Positions 45,385 to 54,212 of a DNA stretch of 64,000 nucleotides are shown here, piece by piece. The notes beneath the pieces are model-generated. The model did not search any database, had not been told where the DNA came from, and saw nothing but the letters and a program-made list of their open reading frames with translations. Source of the DNA: Methanomicrobiales archaeon HGW-Methanomicrobiales-1 (GTDB taxonomy: Archaea > Halobacteriota > Methanomicrobia > Methanomicrobiales > Methanospirillaceae); contig PGYM01000001.1 of assembly GCA_002839675.1 (NCBI GenBank), positions 124,736 through 188,735 of the forward strand, written 5' to 3'. Numbering within the stretch: the stretch's first letter is position 1; each line of letters begins with the position of its first letter. The position numbers were made by a program, and so were the translations under genes.

Positions 45385-46020
45385 TGGGGGGTCTCTCCCT
45401 TTTTTTGAGGGGGGGAGGGGGGGCTGTATACCCCCTCTCATTTTTTGGAGAGGGGGAGGGGGTGGTACCCTGTCTTGGACAAGAGGGGGGGTAGGGTAGG
45501 CTGTATACCCCCGCTCATTTTTTGGAGAGGGGGAGGGGGTCCCCCCCACTCGTACGGATGAGAGGGGGTATCCCCCCCTCATAACCCCCCCTCCACAAAA
45601 ACCCCTCTCCGGCGTGACTCCACAAGATGCCGTGGCCCGGTGCCTGCACCCGGAGGGGGGGAGGTACCCTGTCTTTGTGCAGACAAGGGGGGAGGGGGTC
45701 CCCCCCTCACTTTTTGGAGAGGGGGTGGGTATACCCCCCCTCGTTTTTTTGACAGGGGGGTAGGGTACCCCCTCTCGTACTTTTGAGTGGGGGGTACCCC
45801 CCTCCGGGATCGGGCTGAGGGGAAGGCCCCTGCGTCGTGACTCCAGCGGAAACCGTGGCGGGGCACGTGCAGGGAAGGGGGGGTGGTACCCTGTCTTTGG
45901 CAAGAGGGGGTGTGTGGTGGGGTGGATACCCCCCCTCGGGTTTTGGAGAGGGGGGTGGGGGACCCCCCCGCTTGGGGTTTGGAGTGTGGGGACCTCCCCT
46001 CCCGGAATTTTGGGTGAGGG
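45385..46020. repeat. Tandem array of G/C-rich hairpins upstream of tbp
   Basis: About 640 bases built of ten or so degenerate units. Each is a pyrimidine run (CCCCCTCTC-like), a T-rich loop (ATTTTTTG) and the complementary purine run (GAGAGGGGG); the pair at 45431-45439 and 45448-45456 is perfect. A larger unit is superimposed. GGTACCCTGTCTT recurs at 45464, 45663 and 45885 (199 and 222 apart), and CGTGACTCCA at 45613 and 45836 (223 apart). G-runs of five or more recur throughout, so G-quadruplexes are possible as well as stems. The rest of 45288-46161 has no gene; the long reading frame across the array is an effect of its composition. Confidence 0.8.
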
Positions 46021-46161
46021 AATGGATCTATATGCGAAGCGGGAGTTGAATCGATGCAACCTGAAGGGGTGGAATGATGTATTTTGTCAAACCAAGGGGT
46101 CAACACTTTCACTTCACATGCCCTCATGTTTATTATGGTGAGATTTAAATGAAAATCAGAA

Positions 46162-46521
46162 ATGAATTCCCGCGAGCATATTTTCATCGGAATTATCGCA
46201 TTTTTCATGTATGCTTATTTTATCGGTAACATTGTCAGTTCAATAAACAATGCGTTGATTTGGGGAGCAGCAGCAGTTGTAATTGGTTCGATTATTCCCG
46301 ATTTTATTGAACCTGCTACCAGTTACCGGCACCGGGGATTCTTCCATAGTTTCGGGACATTAGTTGTCATTTTTTGCCTGTTCGGTTTAACAGCACTGAT
46401 TGCTCTCGGTATCGCATTCTTTTCAGAATTTTCAGCTTTCTATCTGGCATCGTGCTTTTTCCTTGGGTATCTGTTCCACTTGTTAGCAGATTCAATAACT
46501 CCGATGGGATTGCCGCGGTAG
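46162..46521 (+). CDS. YdjM/DUF457-like membrane metal-dependent hydrolase
   Basis: A 119-residue membrane protein with about three or four helices. Conserved polar residues of the YdjM/DUF457 family are present: REHIFIG near the start, IIPDFIEP, SYRHRGFFHS and GYLFHLLADSITPMG. The His and Asp residues of these motifs cluster near the membrane surface and are thought to bind metal; no reaction is established. It is shorter than many relatives (about 150-200 aa), so the C terminus may be reduced. It is the first gene right of the hairpin array. Confidence 0.8.
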   Translation: MNSREHIFIGIIAFFMYAYFIGNIVSSINNALIWGAAAVVIGSIIPDFIEPATSYRHRGFFHSFGTLVVIFCLFGLTALIALGIAFFSEFSAFYLASCFFLGYLFHLLADSITPMGLPR

Positions 46522-46606
46522 GGGATGACTGATATGAATAGAAGAGAATGTTCTCGAATTTTTATACCTACTGCTTTTATCGTCATAAAATATAAAGCAA
46601 AATTAC

Positions 46607-47788
46607 ATGGATAAAAACAATTTAATTGAATACGAACTTCATGAACAAGATCAATTTGAAAAATATGAATCCATTGTTGATAGAATCCCCAAGTTGGATA
46701 GTCCTGTGTTTAATATCTCATGTCCAACACCATCAATTTGGAGTCAGATAGCATTCGCAGGAACTGTCGTTTTTCCCTTAAGTCCAATGAATCAAGCAAC
46801 TTTTGAAAATGCGTATAATATTTCAATAAATGATATTGCTGAGTTTGTAAAATTTGTTAAAGATACAAATAAAGTCCAATTTGTATTATCAGAGCCCCCC
46901 ATATCATATGCCGGGCTTGATTACTTAGATCCAATTTTAGAAGAACTCGCACCGCCGGTTTATGCAATGAATAAAAATTATCAAAATACTGCAATGCAGC
47001 AAAGTTTTGACCAATCTGAAAAGGATCTTGATTCTATACTCAAAATAGTATTAAGGAAAATCCCAGATCCCTCGATAAAAAGTCATTTCCGTAAGGATTA
47101 CATTCGGCAATATGCCTTTTTAAAGCATTTCGGTTTTACTGAACTAAGTGAGCAATTTTTTGACACAATACTAATTGATCCAGAATTTGCAACCAAGAAC
47201 CTCGAATTTGCATATTCTATGTTGGTTCATCCTCTTATTGACCCGTTTAAAGCAAATCCTGTTGTTCCATTAGAGATGATCCAAAACACCAGAACGTTGA
47301 ATGTATCAACAAAAATCGACCCAAAAAATGTATTTATCCCGGAAGTTGGCAATTTCCTGTTAAAAAAGACAACACAATATCCGGATAGTCTGCATGCGTG
47401 CAAATGTGTCATTGCTGATTATAAAAAGAATGATTTATACTCTGTATATTCTGCCTTAAATGAAGCAGTTATTGATAAGAATTCAACAAAAATTATTGAA
47501 AATAAAAATGAGTTAGAAGAAATAATGGATAATGTTTGGCATGATACCGCAATACAAGGAAATAAGGCCAAATGTAAATTGGGTGTCGATGTCATTTGTG
47601 GAATTGTAGGTTTCAGTATCGGTAGTTTAGGTGGACTTATTGGATCTATTGGGGGTGCAACGGCTGGTTTTGCAGCGTCAAGGGCAACACAATCCCCAGT
47701 ACTAGATAAGTATGTTGAATCAATTGCAAAAAAAATTGCCAAACCCTATATGGTAAAAATATATGATTTTCAAAAAATTATTCGATAA
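46607..47788 (+). CDS. AT-rich orphan protein, 393 aa
   Basis: I do not recognise this protein. It is Lys/Asn/Ile rich and its codons are much more A/T rich than flanking genes, suggesting transfer. The N-terminal two thirds look like a soluble alpha/beta fold. Near the C terminus a Gly-rich hydrophobic stretch (about 333-360: CGIVGFSIGSLGGLIGSIGG) resembles a glycine zipper or membrane hairpin, followed by a short Lys-rich tail. Such an arrangement occurs in some toxins and membrane-active effectors, but nothing else here supports that. It stands alone, between a DUF457 gene and a NucS-like gene on the other strand. Confidence 0.7.
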   Translation: MDKNNLIEYELHEQDQFEKYESIVDRIPKLDSPVFNISCPTPSIWSQIAFAGTVVFPLSPMNQATFENAYNISINDIAEFVKFVKDTNKVQFVLSEPPISYAGLDYLDPILEELAPPVYAMNKNYQNTAMQQSFDQSEKDLDSILKIVLRKIPDPSIKSHFRKDYIRQYAFLKHFGFTELSEQFFDTILIDPEFATKNLEFAYSMLVHPLIDPFKANPVVPLEMIQNTRTLNVSTKIDPKNVFIPEVGNFLLKKTTQYPDSLHACKCVIADYKKNDLYSVYSALNEAVIDKNSTKIIENKNELEEIMDNVWHDTAIQGNKAKCKLGVDVICGIVGFSIGSLGGLIGSIGGATAGFAASRATQSPVLDKYVESIAKKIAKPYMVKIYDFQKIIR

Positions 47789-47840
47789 TACAATAACTGT
47801 GTTGAGTGATTTAACAACAATTATTAATTGAGATTCTCAC

Positions 47841-48755
47841 TTACATTTTGTCGTAACTCTGGGCTATCAGCGGTTTTGCTTTTTCAAGGTCATTATCTGT
47901 TTTTATGACAAGTTCCAGATTGCCCGTTCCCCAATGTCCAATGTCGCTAACATCGCGGGAAAATCCTTTTTCAAGAGTAATCGTGTTGGGATCAATTTTC
48001 AGATACACTTTAAGTTCCTTTTTCTGGGGGAAAATTTCAACACATGCAAAATTGTTGATCCGTTTGAAGGCAATGTAATATTTCAGAATTTTTACCTGGA
48101 CATCATCTCCAAGAGCTTCGGCATATGATTTCAATGACTCATATATATCGCAGAGTTCTGTGTCACAAGAGTCCATTTGCTCTGAAACTGTTTTGTAAAT
48201 TGTCTCTTTCTTTTCCCCATCTTTTAAAATTGTCAAACCGTTAGAATCTGCATTTTTCACATTGACAAGTTCCAGAAGAAAAAGATCAGGATAATAGTTG
48301 CGATATCTGATGAGCTCGATATTGCGATTGATTTGTTGGATTGCATGAATGTCATACTTGGTAAAATCACCAGCAATACATAGTAACCGGGGACTACTCC
48401 ATTCGATTATATTAGCAATGTCTTTACCGAATTTTTTCTGGACTGCAAGCTCGAACTCTGCTTTATGATCGAGAAGCCAGTCGAGATAGTAAAGACCCTG
48501 GTTGATAACATTCTCGTTCATCGCACGCTTGAACTCAATAATCACCGGGCACCCGTTTTCATCTATACCCAATGTATCGATTCGGCCTCCGTGTGTTTTT
48601 CCGGTGGAGTATTCCGTTGCCAGAAACCGTACACCCAGAAGATCATTGAGTTGAGATTCCATGAATGACTGGAGAGATCTTTCAATCGAGGATGATGATC
48701 CCTGAAGCTCTGAAACGGCCTTGCCGTTTATTTTAAAAAGTCTGATGTCTCCCAT
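47841..48755 (-). CDS. PD-(D/E)XK nuclease-like protein with DUF5655 domain
   Basis: The N-terminal part (about 20-130) fits a NucS/DUF91-type PD-(D/E)XK nuclease: Asp60 in GGRIDTLGID, Glu74-x-Lys76 in VIIEFKR, and Gln86 in NQGLYYLDWL, all in the order expected for an active site. The C-terminal 110 residues match the DUF5655 pattern (YIAFKRINNFACVEIFPQKKELKVYLK). Proteins of this class are often found in accessory islands near restriction genes, and a role in DNA processing or defence is likely but not proven. It is A/T rich for this genome. It lies 2 bases after the R-M remnant on the same strand. Confidence 0.82.
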   Translation of the reverse strand: MGDIRLFKINGKAVSELQGSSSSIERSLQSFMESQLNDLLGVRFLATEYSTGKTHGGRIDTLGIDENGCPVIIEFKRAMNENVINQGLYYLDWLLDHKAEFELAVQKKFGKDIANIIEWSSPRLLCIAGDFTKYDIHAIQQINRNIELIRYRNYYPDLFLLELVNVKNADSNGLTILKDGEKKETIYKTVSEQMDSCDTELCDIYESLKSYAEALGDDVQVKILKYYIAFKRINNFACVEIFPQKKELKVYLKIDPNTITLEKGFSRDVSDIGHWGTGNLELVIKTDNDLEKAKPLIAQSYDKM

Positions 48756-48757
48756 AT

Positions 48758-49048
48758 TTACTCCTGAACTGGATTGTGTGGAACTGTAGTTCCTTCAACA
48801 ATCGCAATCTCTTCTACCGTCAGCCCGTACAACTCGTACACCAGCGCATCGATCGCCGCATCCGCCGCCTCAACCTGCCGGGACAGCAGCGTCTTCTCAT
48901 GATTGAGGGACTGGTCCATCTCTGGTGATACCATTACTAGTGTGTCACGCTTATGACCGTTAAATATGTTGAAATATATTTCAGTTGGGAATTGATAACC
49001 CGACAAAGGAAAAATAACCCTCTTAGTATAGTGCAAAACCACCCGCAC
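48758..49048 (-). pseudogene. Remnant of a type IIG/Eco57I-like restriction-methylase C terminus
   Basis: Only the last 45 residues of this 96-codon frame look protein-like: SRQVEAADAAIDALVYELYGLTVEEIAIVEG. This is the tail motif of many N6-adenine methylase/type IIG restriction enzymes. The upstream half does not resemble such an enzyme, and no methylase motif (NPPY) or nuclease domain is found nearby. I read this as the stub of a deleted enzyme. It may still be translated as a short protein. Confidence 0.65.
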
Positions 49049-49102
49049 CCGGTCCCTATACTATACACATAGATCGCGAATCCAGAAATCCAAAATCATG
49101 AT

Positions 49103-50443
49103 CTAATCTCCACCATTTTTCTGCACCTTCCCCTTCCCCCGGTACATAAACACCTGCCGCTTGCCATCCTGGTATTTCTTCAGCTTCCCCTTCTCCTCAA
49201 GCAGCAGGAGATCGGTTCTCGCAGTGGGTAAGGACACCTTGTATTTCCCGGCAATCTCGCTGATGGTGTAGTACCGGGTCGGGTACCGGATGAAGTCCCG
49301 GAGAATCTCTGCCTGGCGGAATGACAGGTCGGGAATCTGTTCAACGAGATGGAGTGATGCCGATTCTTCCTGCTTCCTGTGGATGATATACTGTTTCAGG
49401 TCCTCCAGTGCCCGGCCGATGATCTGGATATTGAAATCAATGAAATAAGTCATGTCGTTGCTGTCGGTCTCGGTCAGCAGGTAGGCCCGGGCGTACTGGG
49501 CCGGTGCATGCACGAAGATCCGCGAGATCGAGATGTATTCCAGCAGGTCATAGTGATGCTTGAGGGCAAACCAGTAGAAGAGCGCCCGGGCGGTCCTGCC
49601 GTTACCGTCATTGAACGGGTGGATGTACCCGATCAGGAAATGGATGATAATCGCTTTGACAATCGGGTGAATGAATTCATCGTCACTATTGGCAAATGCA
49701 ATGAGATCATCCATCATTGCCGGGATTTTCCTGCACTCGGGCGGGTAATGGTAGATCTTTGTCGGGTCTGCTTTGCTGCCTACAACAATATCATCACAGG
49801 TCCGGAATTCCGTTTCATCGGCTTCGCTCTCTAAGGTCCCCTGGGTGATCTCATGGTGGATCTCTAAGATGAGTTCCCGGGACAATGGCTTGTCCCGCAG
49901 CTCCTTGAGGCGGCGGATCGTCTGGTAGTTGTTGACGATCATCCGTTCGGAAGTGTTTTTCGGCTTCCTTCCTTCCCGCAGGATCTTCTTGGCTTCCGGC
50001 CGGGTTGTCGCGGCCCCTTCAAGCTGGCTTGAAGCGATGGCTTCCTCCATCAGGGAATTTGCGAGATATTGTTTCTTATTCGCCTCACTGGGAAATTCTC
50101 CAAACAGCCAGTCGAAAGATGCAGGGGATGCCTTATCGATGCGGTGGAGTTGTTTCTGGAATGTTTCCGGGGAGTAGAAGAGGAATTTTTCATCTCCGAT
50201 CTTTATCCTTCGGTACTTGGTCCTGCGTTGGTCTTTTATCGCGTACCAGAACAGGGTAGGGTCATAGGGGATTTTTTTTCGACGGAGATCGTCCCAGTGT
50301 ATATACTCTGATTCATTGTATTTGCGGATCAAATGGCGGATCTCTTTGGATTCCTCCCCCTCTGAGAAAAAAATTGAAGCAAAGGACTCATACTCCTCCG
50401 AGAAACTTCCCTTTATATCCGGTGGCTTTTGAGGTATCTTCAT
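49103..50443 (-). CDS. Fic-domain AMPylase with self-inhibitory helix and winged helix
   Basis: Fic proteins transfer AMP or other groups to target hydroxyls. The active-site motif HPFNDGNGRTAR is complete at 275-286. An N-terminal inhibitory motif (S/T)xxxE(G/N) is present at 138-143 (SSQLEG), so it is a self-inhibited class II Fic. Residues 80-115 resemble the Fic_N segment. The C-terminal 60 residues form a winged helix (LSFRQAEILRDFIRYPTRYY then GKYKVSLPTARTDLLLLEEK), suggesting control of its own transcription. No separate antitoxin gene is adjacent, in keeping with the built-in inhibitor. It sits in an accessory region with RhuM. Confidence 0.93.
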   Translation of the reverse strand: MKIPQKPPDIKGSFSEEYESFASIFFSEGEESKEIRHLIRKYNESEYIHWDDLRRKKIPYDPTLFWYAIKDQRRTKYRRIKIGDEKFLFYSPETFQKQLHRIDKASPASFDWLFGEFPSEANKKQYLANSLMEEAIASSQLEGAATTRPEAKKILREGRKPKNTSERMIVNNYQTIRRLKELRDKPLSRELILEIHHEITQGTLESEADETEFRTCDDIVVGSKADPTKIYHYPPECRKIPAMMDDLIAFANSDDEFIHPIVKAIIIHFLIGYIHPFNDGNGRTARALFYWFALKHHYDLLEYISISRIFVHAPAQYARAYLLTETDSNDMTYFIDFNIQIIGRALEDLKQYIIHRKQEESASLHLVEQIPDLSFRQAEILRDFIRYPTRYYTISEIAGKYKVSLPTARTDLLLLEEKGKLKKYQDGKRQVFMYRGKGKVQKNGGD

Positions 50444-50932
50444 CCCGCACCTGACCTACTATCATCTACTAAACTCTGTAAATTCTTACAAGATTTACAG
50501 GTATTTACAGATTGATTGGTGGAGGAAGAACAAAAAGGTTCTGTAAATTACTGAAAAATTTTCAGGTTCTTTCAAAGCCAAATAAACACTGACTTGTTAT
50601 TCTCTCTAATTTAGATCGCACAATCCGCAGTCACGATTTGCTCCCATCATTTTTGCCGCACCCCCCCGCCCCTCTCCCGAATCCGGCCCCATAAAACGCT
50701 CCGTTACAAATCACGCAGCCGCGCCCGGATCCACAATCCCCCCGCCACCAAATCCGACCGTAATCCAAGCCCCGATTCCCGCATACTTGCCAGAATAACT
50801 GCGAAAAAACCTGGTTTCAGACCCTGTTGTTGACGCCAACAAAACGATCCCACATTTATTTTCACCCCACGGTAATACACTATAAAAGGCCAAACATCCG
50901 GTTAAGACTAAGGAAGCGATGGTGATAAACGA
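50444..50932. other. Non-coding gap upstream of rhuM with left repeat copy
   Basis: This 489-base gap holds the left 158-bp direct repeat and no gene I can support. To the left of it are short A/T-rich stretches that may be the Fic promoter on the minus strand, with the repeated words GTAAATT and TTTACAG near 50477-50548. To the right, GGTGAT at 50921 is the ribosome site of rhuM. Confidence 0.4.
50652..50809 (+). repeat. 158-bp direct repeat, left copy
   Basis: Compared with 52008-52165 this stretch is the same length and nearly identical at both ends (TTTGCCGCACCCCCC at the left; CCGATTCCCGCATACTTGCC then AGAATAACTGCGAAAAAA at the right), with scattered differences in the middle. Together the copies bracket rhuM. 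Confidence 0.85.
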
Positions 50933-51970
50933 TTGAGCGATAACCCAGTTCCGGAACCGGTGACCCGTTCCCAGATTCTCTTTTACCAGTCCGAAAACGG
51001 GACAAGCCGTATTGAGGTTCGGCTCGAAGAAGGAACGGTATGGCTCACCCAAGCACTCCTCGCTGAACTCTACCAGATAACCAAACAGAATGTCAGCCTC
51101 CATATCAGGAATATTCTGGCAGAGGGAGAACACTCGCGGACAGCAACTGTCAAGGAATACTTGACAGTTCAAAATGAAGGGACCCGAACCGTTCAGCGCT
51201 CTATTGAATACTACAATCTTGACATGATCCTCGCCATTGGCTACCGCGTCCGTTCCCCCCGGGGCACGCAGTTCCGCAGGTGGGCGACCGAACGGTTGAG
51301 CGAATACCTCATCAAAGGATTCGTACTCGATGACGAGCGGCTCAGGGAAGGAAAGAGCATCGGTGCGGACTACTTCGATGAACTGCTCGAACGCATCCGG
51401 GATATCCGGGCATCCGAGAAGCGGTTCTACCAGAAGATTAAGGATATTTATACGCTCGCGATCGATTACGATCCGCATGCGGAAACAACGCTCGGGTTTT
51501 TCAGGATCGTGCAGAACAAGCTGCATTGGGCAATCACCGGCCATACCGCTGCGGAGATTATTGCAGAACGGGCCGATGCATCCCTGCCGAATATGGGGCT
51601 TACTGCCTGGAAAGGGGCAAAGGTGAGAAAGAGCGATGTCACCGTTGCGAAAAATTACCTTGACGAGACGGAGATCCGGCAGCTCAATCGCATCATCACC
51701 ATGTATCTCGATTATGCCGAGACCCAGGCCGAACGAAAACAGCCCGTGTACATGATCGAGTGGAGAGAGAAACTGGATAATTTCCTCAAATTCAATGAGC
51801 GGGAAATTCTTGAGGATGCCGGGAAAATATCCATGGAAATTGCACAGCACCTCGCATTAGAAGAATTTGAAAAATTTTCCCTGCGCCGGCTCGCTGAAGA
51901 AAATGCGTCTTCCGATACAGAGTTCGAGGCTGCTGCAAAAATGATTGAGCACAAGAAACGCGGGAACTAA
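50933..51970 (+). CDS. rhuM: RhuM-family protein
   Basis: RhuM-family proteins (named after a Salmonella pathogenicity-island gene) are widespread in accessory DNA, but their function is unknown. The 345-residue protein has the typical N-terminal KilA-N/BRO-like stretch (VWLTQALLAELYQITKQNVSLHIRNIL), then DMILAIGYRVRSPRGTQFRRWA and a conserved helical region (YTLAIDYDPHAETTLGFFRIVQNKLHWAITG). It begins with TTG 50933, 6 bases after GGTGAT. It is flanked by 158-bp direct repeats and no other gene lies between them, so it looks like a single-gene cassette. DNA binding is likely from the N-terminal domain. Confidence 0.93.
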   Translation: MSDNPVPEPVTRSQILFYQSENGTSRIEVRLEEGTVWLTQALLAELYQITKQNVSLHIRNILAEGEHSRTATVKEYLTVQNEGTRTVQRSIEYYNLDMILAIGYRVRSPRGTQFRRWATERLSEYLIKGFVLDDERLREGKSIGADYFDELLERIRDIRASEKRFYQKIKDIYTLAIDYDPHAETTLGFFRIVQNKLHWAITGHTAAEIIAERADASLPNMGLTAWKGAKVRKSDVTVAKNYLDETEIRQLNRIITMYLDYAETQAERKQPVYMIEWREKLDNFLKFNEREILEDAGKISMEIAQHLALEEFEKFSLRRLAEENASSDTEFEAAAKMIEHKKRGN

Positions 51971-52007
51971 AAAATCCTGATGGATCCGGTATTTCCGCCC
52001 CTCTCAA

Positions 52008-52165
52008 TTTGCCGCACCCCCCAACCCCTCTCCCGAATCCGGCCCCGGAAAACGCTCCGTTACAAATCCCATAGCCGCGCCCGGATCCCTAATCCCCCCG
52101 CCCCTAAATTCCGCCCCAATCCAAGCCCCGATTCCCGCATACTTGCCAGAATAACTGCGAAAAAA
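52008..52165 (+). repeat. 158-bp direct repeat, right copy
   Basis: Same orientation and length as 50652-50809; the shared right end reads CGCATACTTGCCAGAATAAC and continues GCGAAAAAA. Sequence beyond the repeat is unrelated to that beyond the left copy. Confidence 0.85.
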
Positions 52166-52221
52166 TTCGAAGCTACCAATTACCTTTTTAACCCGAATTT
52201 GCTAACATCTGGATCAATACA

Positions 52222-52461
52222 ATGATCAGCAAATACGTCGGACAACTGGGAACATTGGCGAAAAAGATCTTTGCAACGCTGAAACAAAAGTGCGTTGTCG
52301 TGATCGACTGGATTATGTCCGCCCCCTCAGCTGCATCCGATGCCTGGCCGGTCCTTGTAGCAGCCAAGGGAAATGTACTGGACATGGGGAAGCGGTACAG
52401 GAAAACGAGCGGCCACGCCCCCCTCTTCTCGCTCTTCACCTTCTTTAAAGATAGTCAGTAA
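52222..52461 (+). CDS. Small hypothetical protein, 79 aa
   Basis: An ATG at 52222 opens a 79-codon frame (MISKYVGQLGTLAKKIFATL...) ending FFKDSQ. The product is amphipathic and basic in its first half. TTTTTAACCC about 30 bases upstream may be a TATA box, giving a nearly leaderless message. No ribosome site and no recognised relatives, so this is a tentative gene; the region could also be a non-coding tail of the repeat. Confidence 0.4.
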   Translation: MISKYVGQLGTLAKKIFATLKQKCVVVIDWIMSAPSAASDAWPVLVAAKGNVLDMGKRYRKTSGHAPLFSLFTFFKDSQ

Positions 52462-52653
52462 ACGCCCGGTCCGGCGTTCTGGAATTCTACCGGAGCTTTA
52501 ATCCCTGAGGTGACCTGCCGCTTTTCACACGGCTGTTTCTGACAGGAGAAAGAGCCCCGGCTCTCCCCGGACCGGCGTTTTTAAAATTTGCATGAACGAG
52601 CCCCGGCGCCCGAAGAAATCGTTGTCGAACAAACCCCTCAGAAGTGAAAAAAA

Positions 52654-53433
52654 ATGAACGGATTCGCAGAAGAAAATGGATTTACAGAAACAAACCAGGA
52701 ATCGCAGGAGAACACCCCGATTGCGGAGAAGATGGATGCGGCAGTAACCGCAGCTCCCGCACGGGCGATCGAACTCGATGGCATGCCGGTCGGAACTGAC
52801 GATGCCGGTCGGGACAGAACCGGGCCGGGCGAGACCGGGCCAAAGGAATCCCCGCGTCGCAGCTCGGTCAAGGGCAAGAAGCGCCGGAAAGGACAATGGC
52901 ACAAGAAGAACGCCGGCGGGGTTGCGGCCAAGGGCAAAAAGAACGGCCAGCACGTGCCCCGGGGGAGCTGCGAGATCGCGGCCCTGCTCGAAGAGGAGGG
53001 GTATATCGTCGGGGTCATTCCCGATCCAAAATCCCCGTTCGATCTCATCGGCTGGAGCAATGCGGGATCGATCCTGATCCGGGTGACGCGACCCATAGAG
53101 CTCGTTGCAAACGCCCGCAATGTCCGGGAGCAGTATGAGGAGATTGTCCGGGAGATGGAGCCGTATTACCGGACCGAAGCCGACAACATCCAGTTCATGG
53201 TCATCTCGCGGGCTCACGGGCTGCTGCGGTACCGGGTCTGGGACTGGGGCATTGGCAACGTCGTAACCATGCAGAAAATTATGAAAACCCCGCACGCATC
53301 CCCGTCCGATCAGCAAATAACAACCTCCGGGCCGGCGAATCGACGAGCGCGAAACTCTCCCTGCCCGGTTGAGCCAGCCGGGCTTGTAATCGCCCCGGAT
53401 GCACCCCCCGTTCACACGGCTATACCCTTGTAA
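52654..53433 (+). CDS. Orphan protein with a degenerate PD-(D/E)XK-like core
   Basis: The 259-residue protein has a disordered N terminus (about 1-90, rich in Glu, Gly, Lys; basic patch KGKKRRKGQWHKKN). A core follows at about 95-195: RGSCEIAALLEEEGYIVG, FDLIGWSNAGSILIRVTRP and MVISRAHGLLRYRVWDW. Archaeal Hjc-like and related small nucleases show a comparable order, with Asp, Glu-x-Lys and a tail. Here Asp is present (FDLIGW) but the Glu-x-Lys pair reads Leu-Ile-Arg, so catalysis is doubtful. The C-terminal 60 residues are Pro-rich and unstructured. A TATA-like GTTTTTAAAATTT lies about 70 bases upstream. Function unknown. Confidence 0.6.
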   Translation: MNGFAEENGFTETNQESQENTPIAEKMDAAVTAAPARAIELDGMPVGTDDAGRDRTGPGETGPKESPRRSSVKGKKRRKGQWHKKNAGGVAAKGKKNGQHVPRGSCEIAALLEEEGYIVGVIPDPKSPFDLIGWSNAGSILIRVTRPIELVANARNVREQYEEIVREMEPYYRTEADNIQFMVISRAHGLLRYRVWDWGIGNVVTMQKIMKTPHASPSDQQITTSGPANRRARNSPCPVEPAGLVIAPDAPPVHTAIPL

Positions 53434-53694
53434 AACCCATAGTGGTATGTCAAACGGGCGCCCCGCAAGACACCAGAGTACAGAAGTCCGAACACACACG
53501 GGACACGATAAGACTTAATCGTGGGTCCCGCCAAATCCAGGCAGAAACCAGTATGGCACGGACCGCTCAGAGCCCTCGTCTGCTTGCACCACGGGATCCG
53601 GAGGATCCTGGCGCAAAACGCGGAGGTCGGCTCGCCACACCGGCCCGGCCAGGGAGGAACCAGGACAAGGAAAAAAAACAAGGAGTGATAGATT

Positions 53695-54198
53695 ATGGGA
53701 GATTTCGCACAGAAAACAAACATCAAGAGCGCAACCCGGAGGCTTGCGGACCCGATTGCCGACATAACGGCGTTCAATACGATCGTCCAGGCGGTGATCA
53801 CCACCAACCCGTTCGGGTGCATCTCGTACATGCTGAGCGGTGAGAACCACCAGCCCGTAGAGAAGAGCCGGGAAGCGTACACGGCAAAATTCGTGTACCA
53901 GGACGGACAGGCAAACCGGATCGGCAGCGGCTCGGAGAGCTACAACACGATCGCCGGCTTCACTGCCGGGGCAACAGCAGTACTTGCCAACACCGCAAAC
54001 ACTGCGGCACACGGGGGCACGGTGTACCACGACACGGACAAGGACACCTTCTCGGTGACCTTAAAGTGCCACGACCCCAGCGGAGAGACGTACTTCGTTA
54101 CCCTCTCCCGCCAGCAGGTGACCCTCTCATCCTACGAAGATGATGGGATCCGCACAGTTGTGGAAACCTGGGCAGACGGCGTAACAGCGCTGAACTAA
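53695..54198 (+). CDS. Hypothetical protein, 167 aa, first of a small operon
   Basis: An excellent ribosome site (AAGGAGTGAT) precedes ATG 53695. The product is soluble-looking, Thr/Ala/Gly rich, with an N-terminal helical part (TAFNTIVQAVITTNPFG), a central Ala/Thr-rich stretch (TAGATAVLANTANTAA) and beta-rich C terminus (TYFVTLSRQQVTLSSYEDDG). I do not recognise a family. The 44-codon gene follows after 14 bases, suggesting co-expression. Between the gene at 53433 and this one, about 260 bases hold no supported gene. Confidence 0.65.
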   Translation: MGDFAQKTNIKSATRRLADPIADITAFNTIVQAVITTNPFGCISYMLSGENHQPVEKSREAYTAKFVYQDGQANRIGSGSESYNTIAGFTAGATAVLANTANTAAHGGTVYHDTDKDTFSVTLKCHDPSGETYFVTLSRQQVTLSSYEDDGIRTVVETWADGVTALN

Positions 54199-54212
54199 AA
54201 GAGGTGAGGAAC

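Noticed and set aside
45280-46059. Long Pro/Gly/Arg-rich reading frames across the hairpin array
   Set aside because: The protein pattern comes from G/C-run composition; several frames on both strands show it, no ribosome site or conserved domain is present, and one frame overlaps the tbp start.
52592-52657. 21-codon upstream frame overlapping the start of 52654-53433 by ATGA
   Set aside because: The likely TATA box ends only a few bases before its ATG, so the transcript would start inside it; the overlap is probably chance.
53442-53843. 133-codon frame overlapping the start of the 167-aa gene
   Set aside because: Rich in Arg, Pro and Gly without domain pattern, overlaps a gene with a much better ribosome site in another frame.
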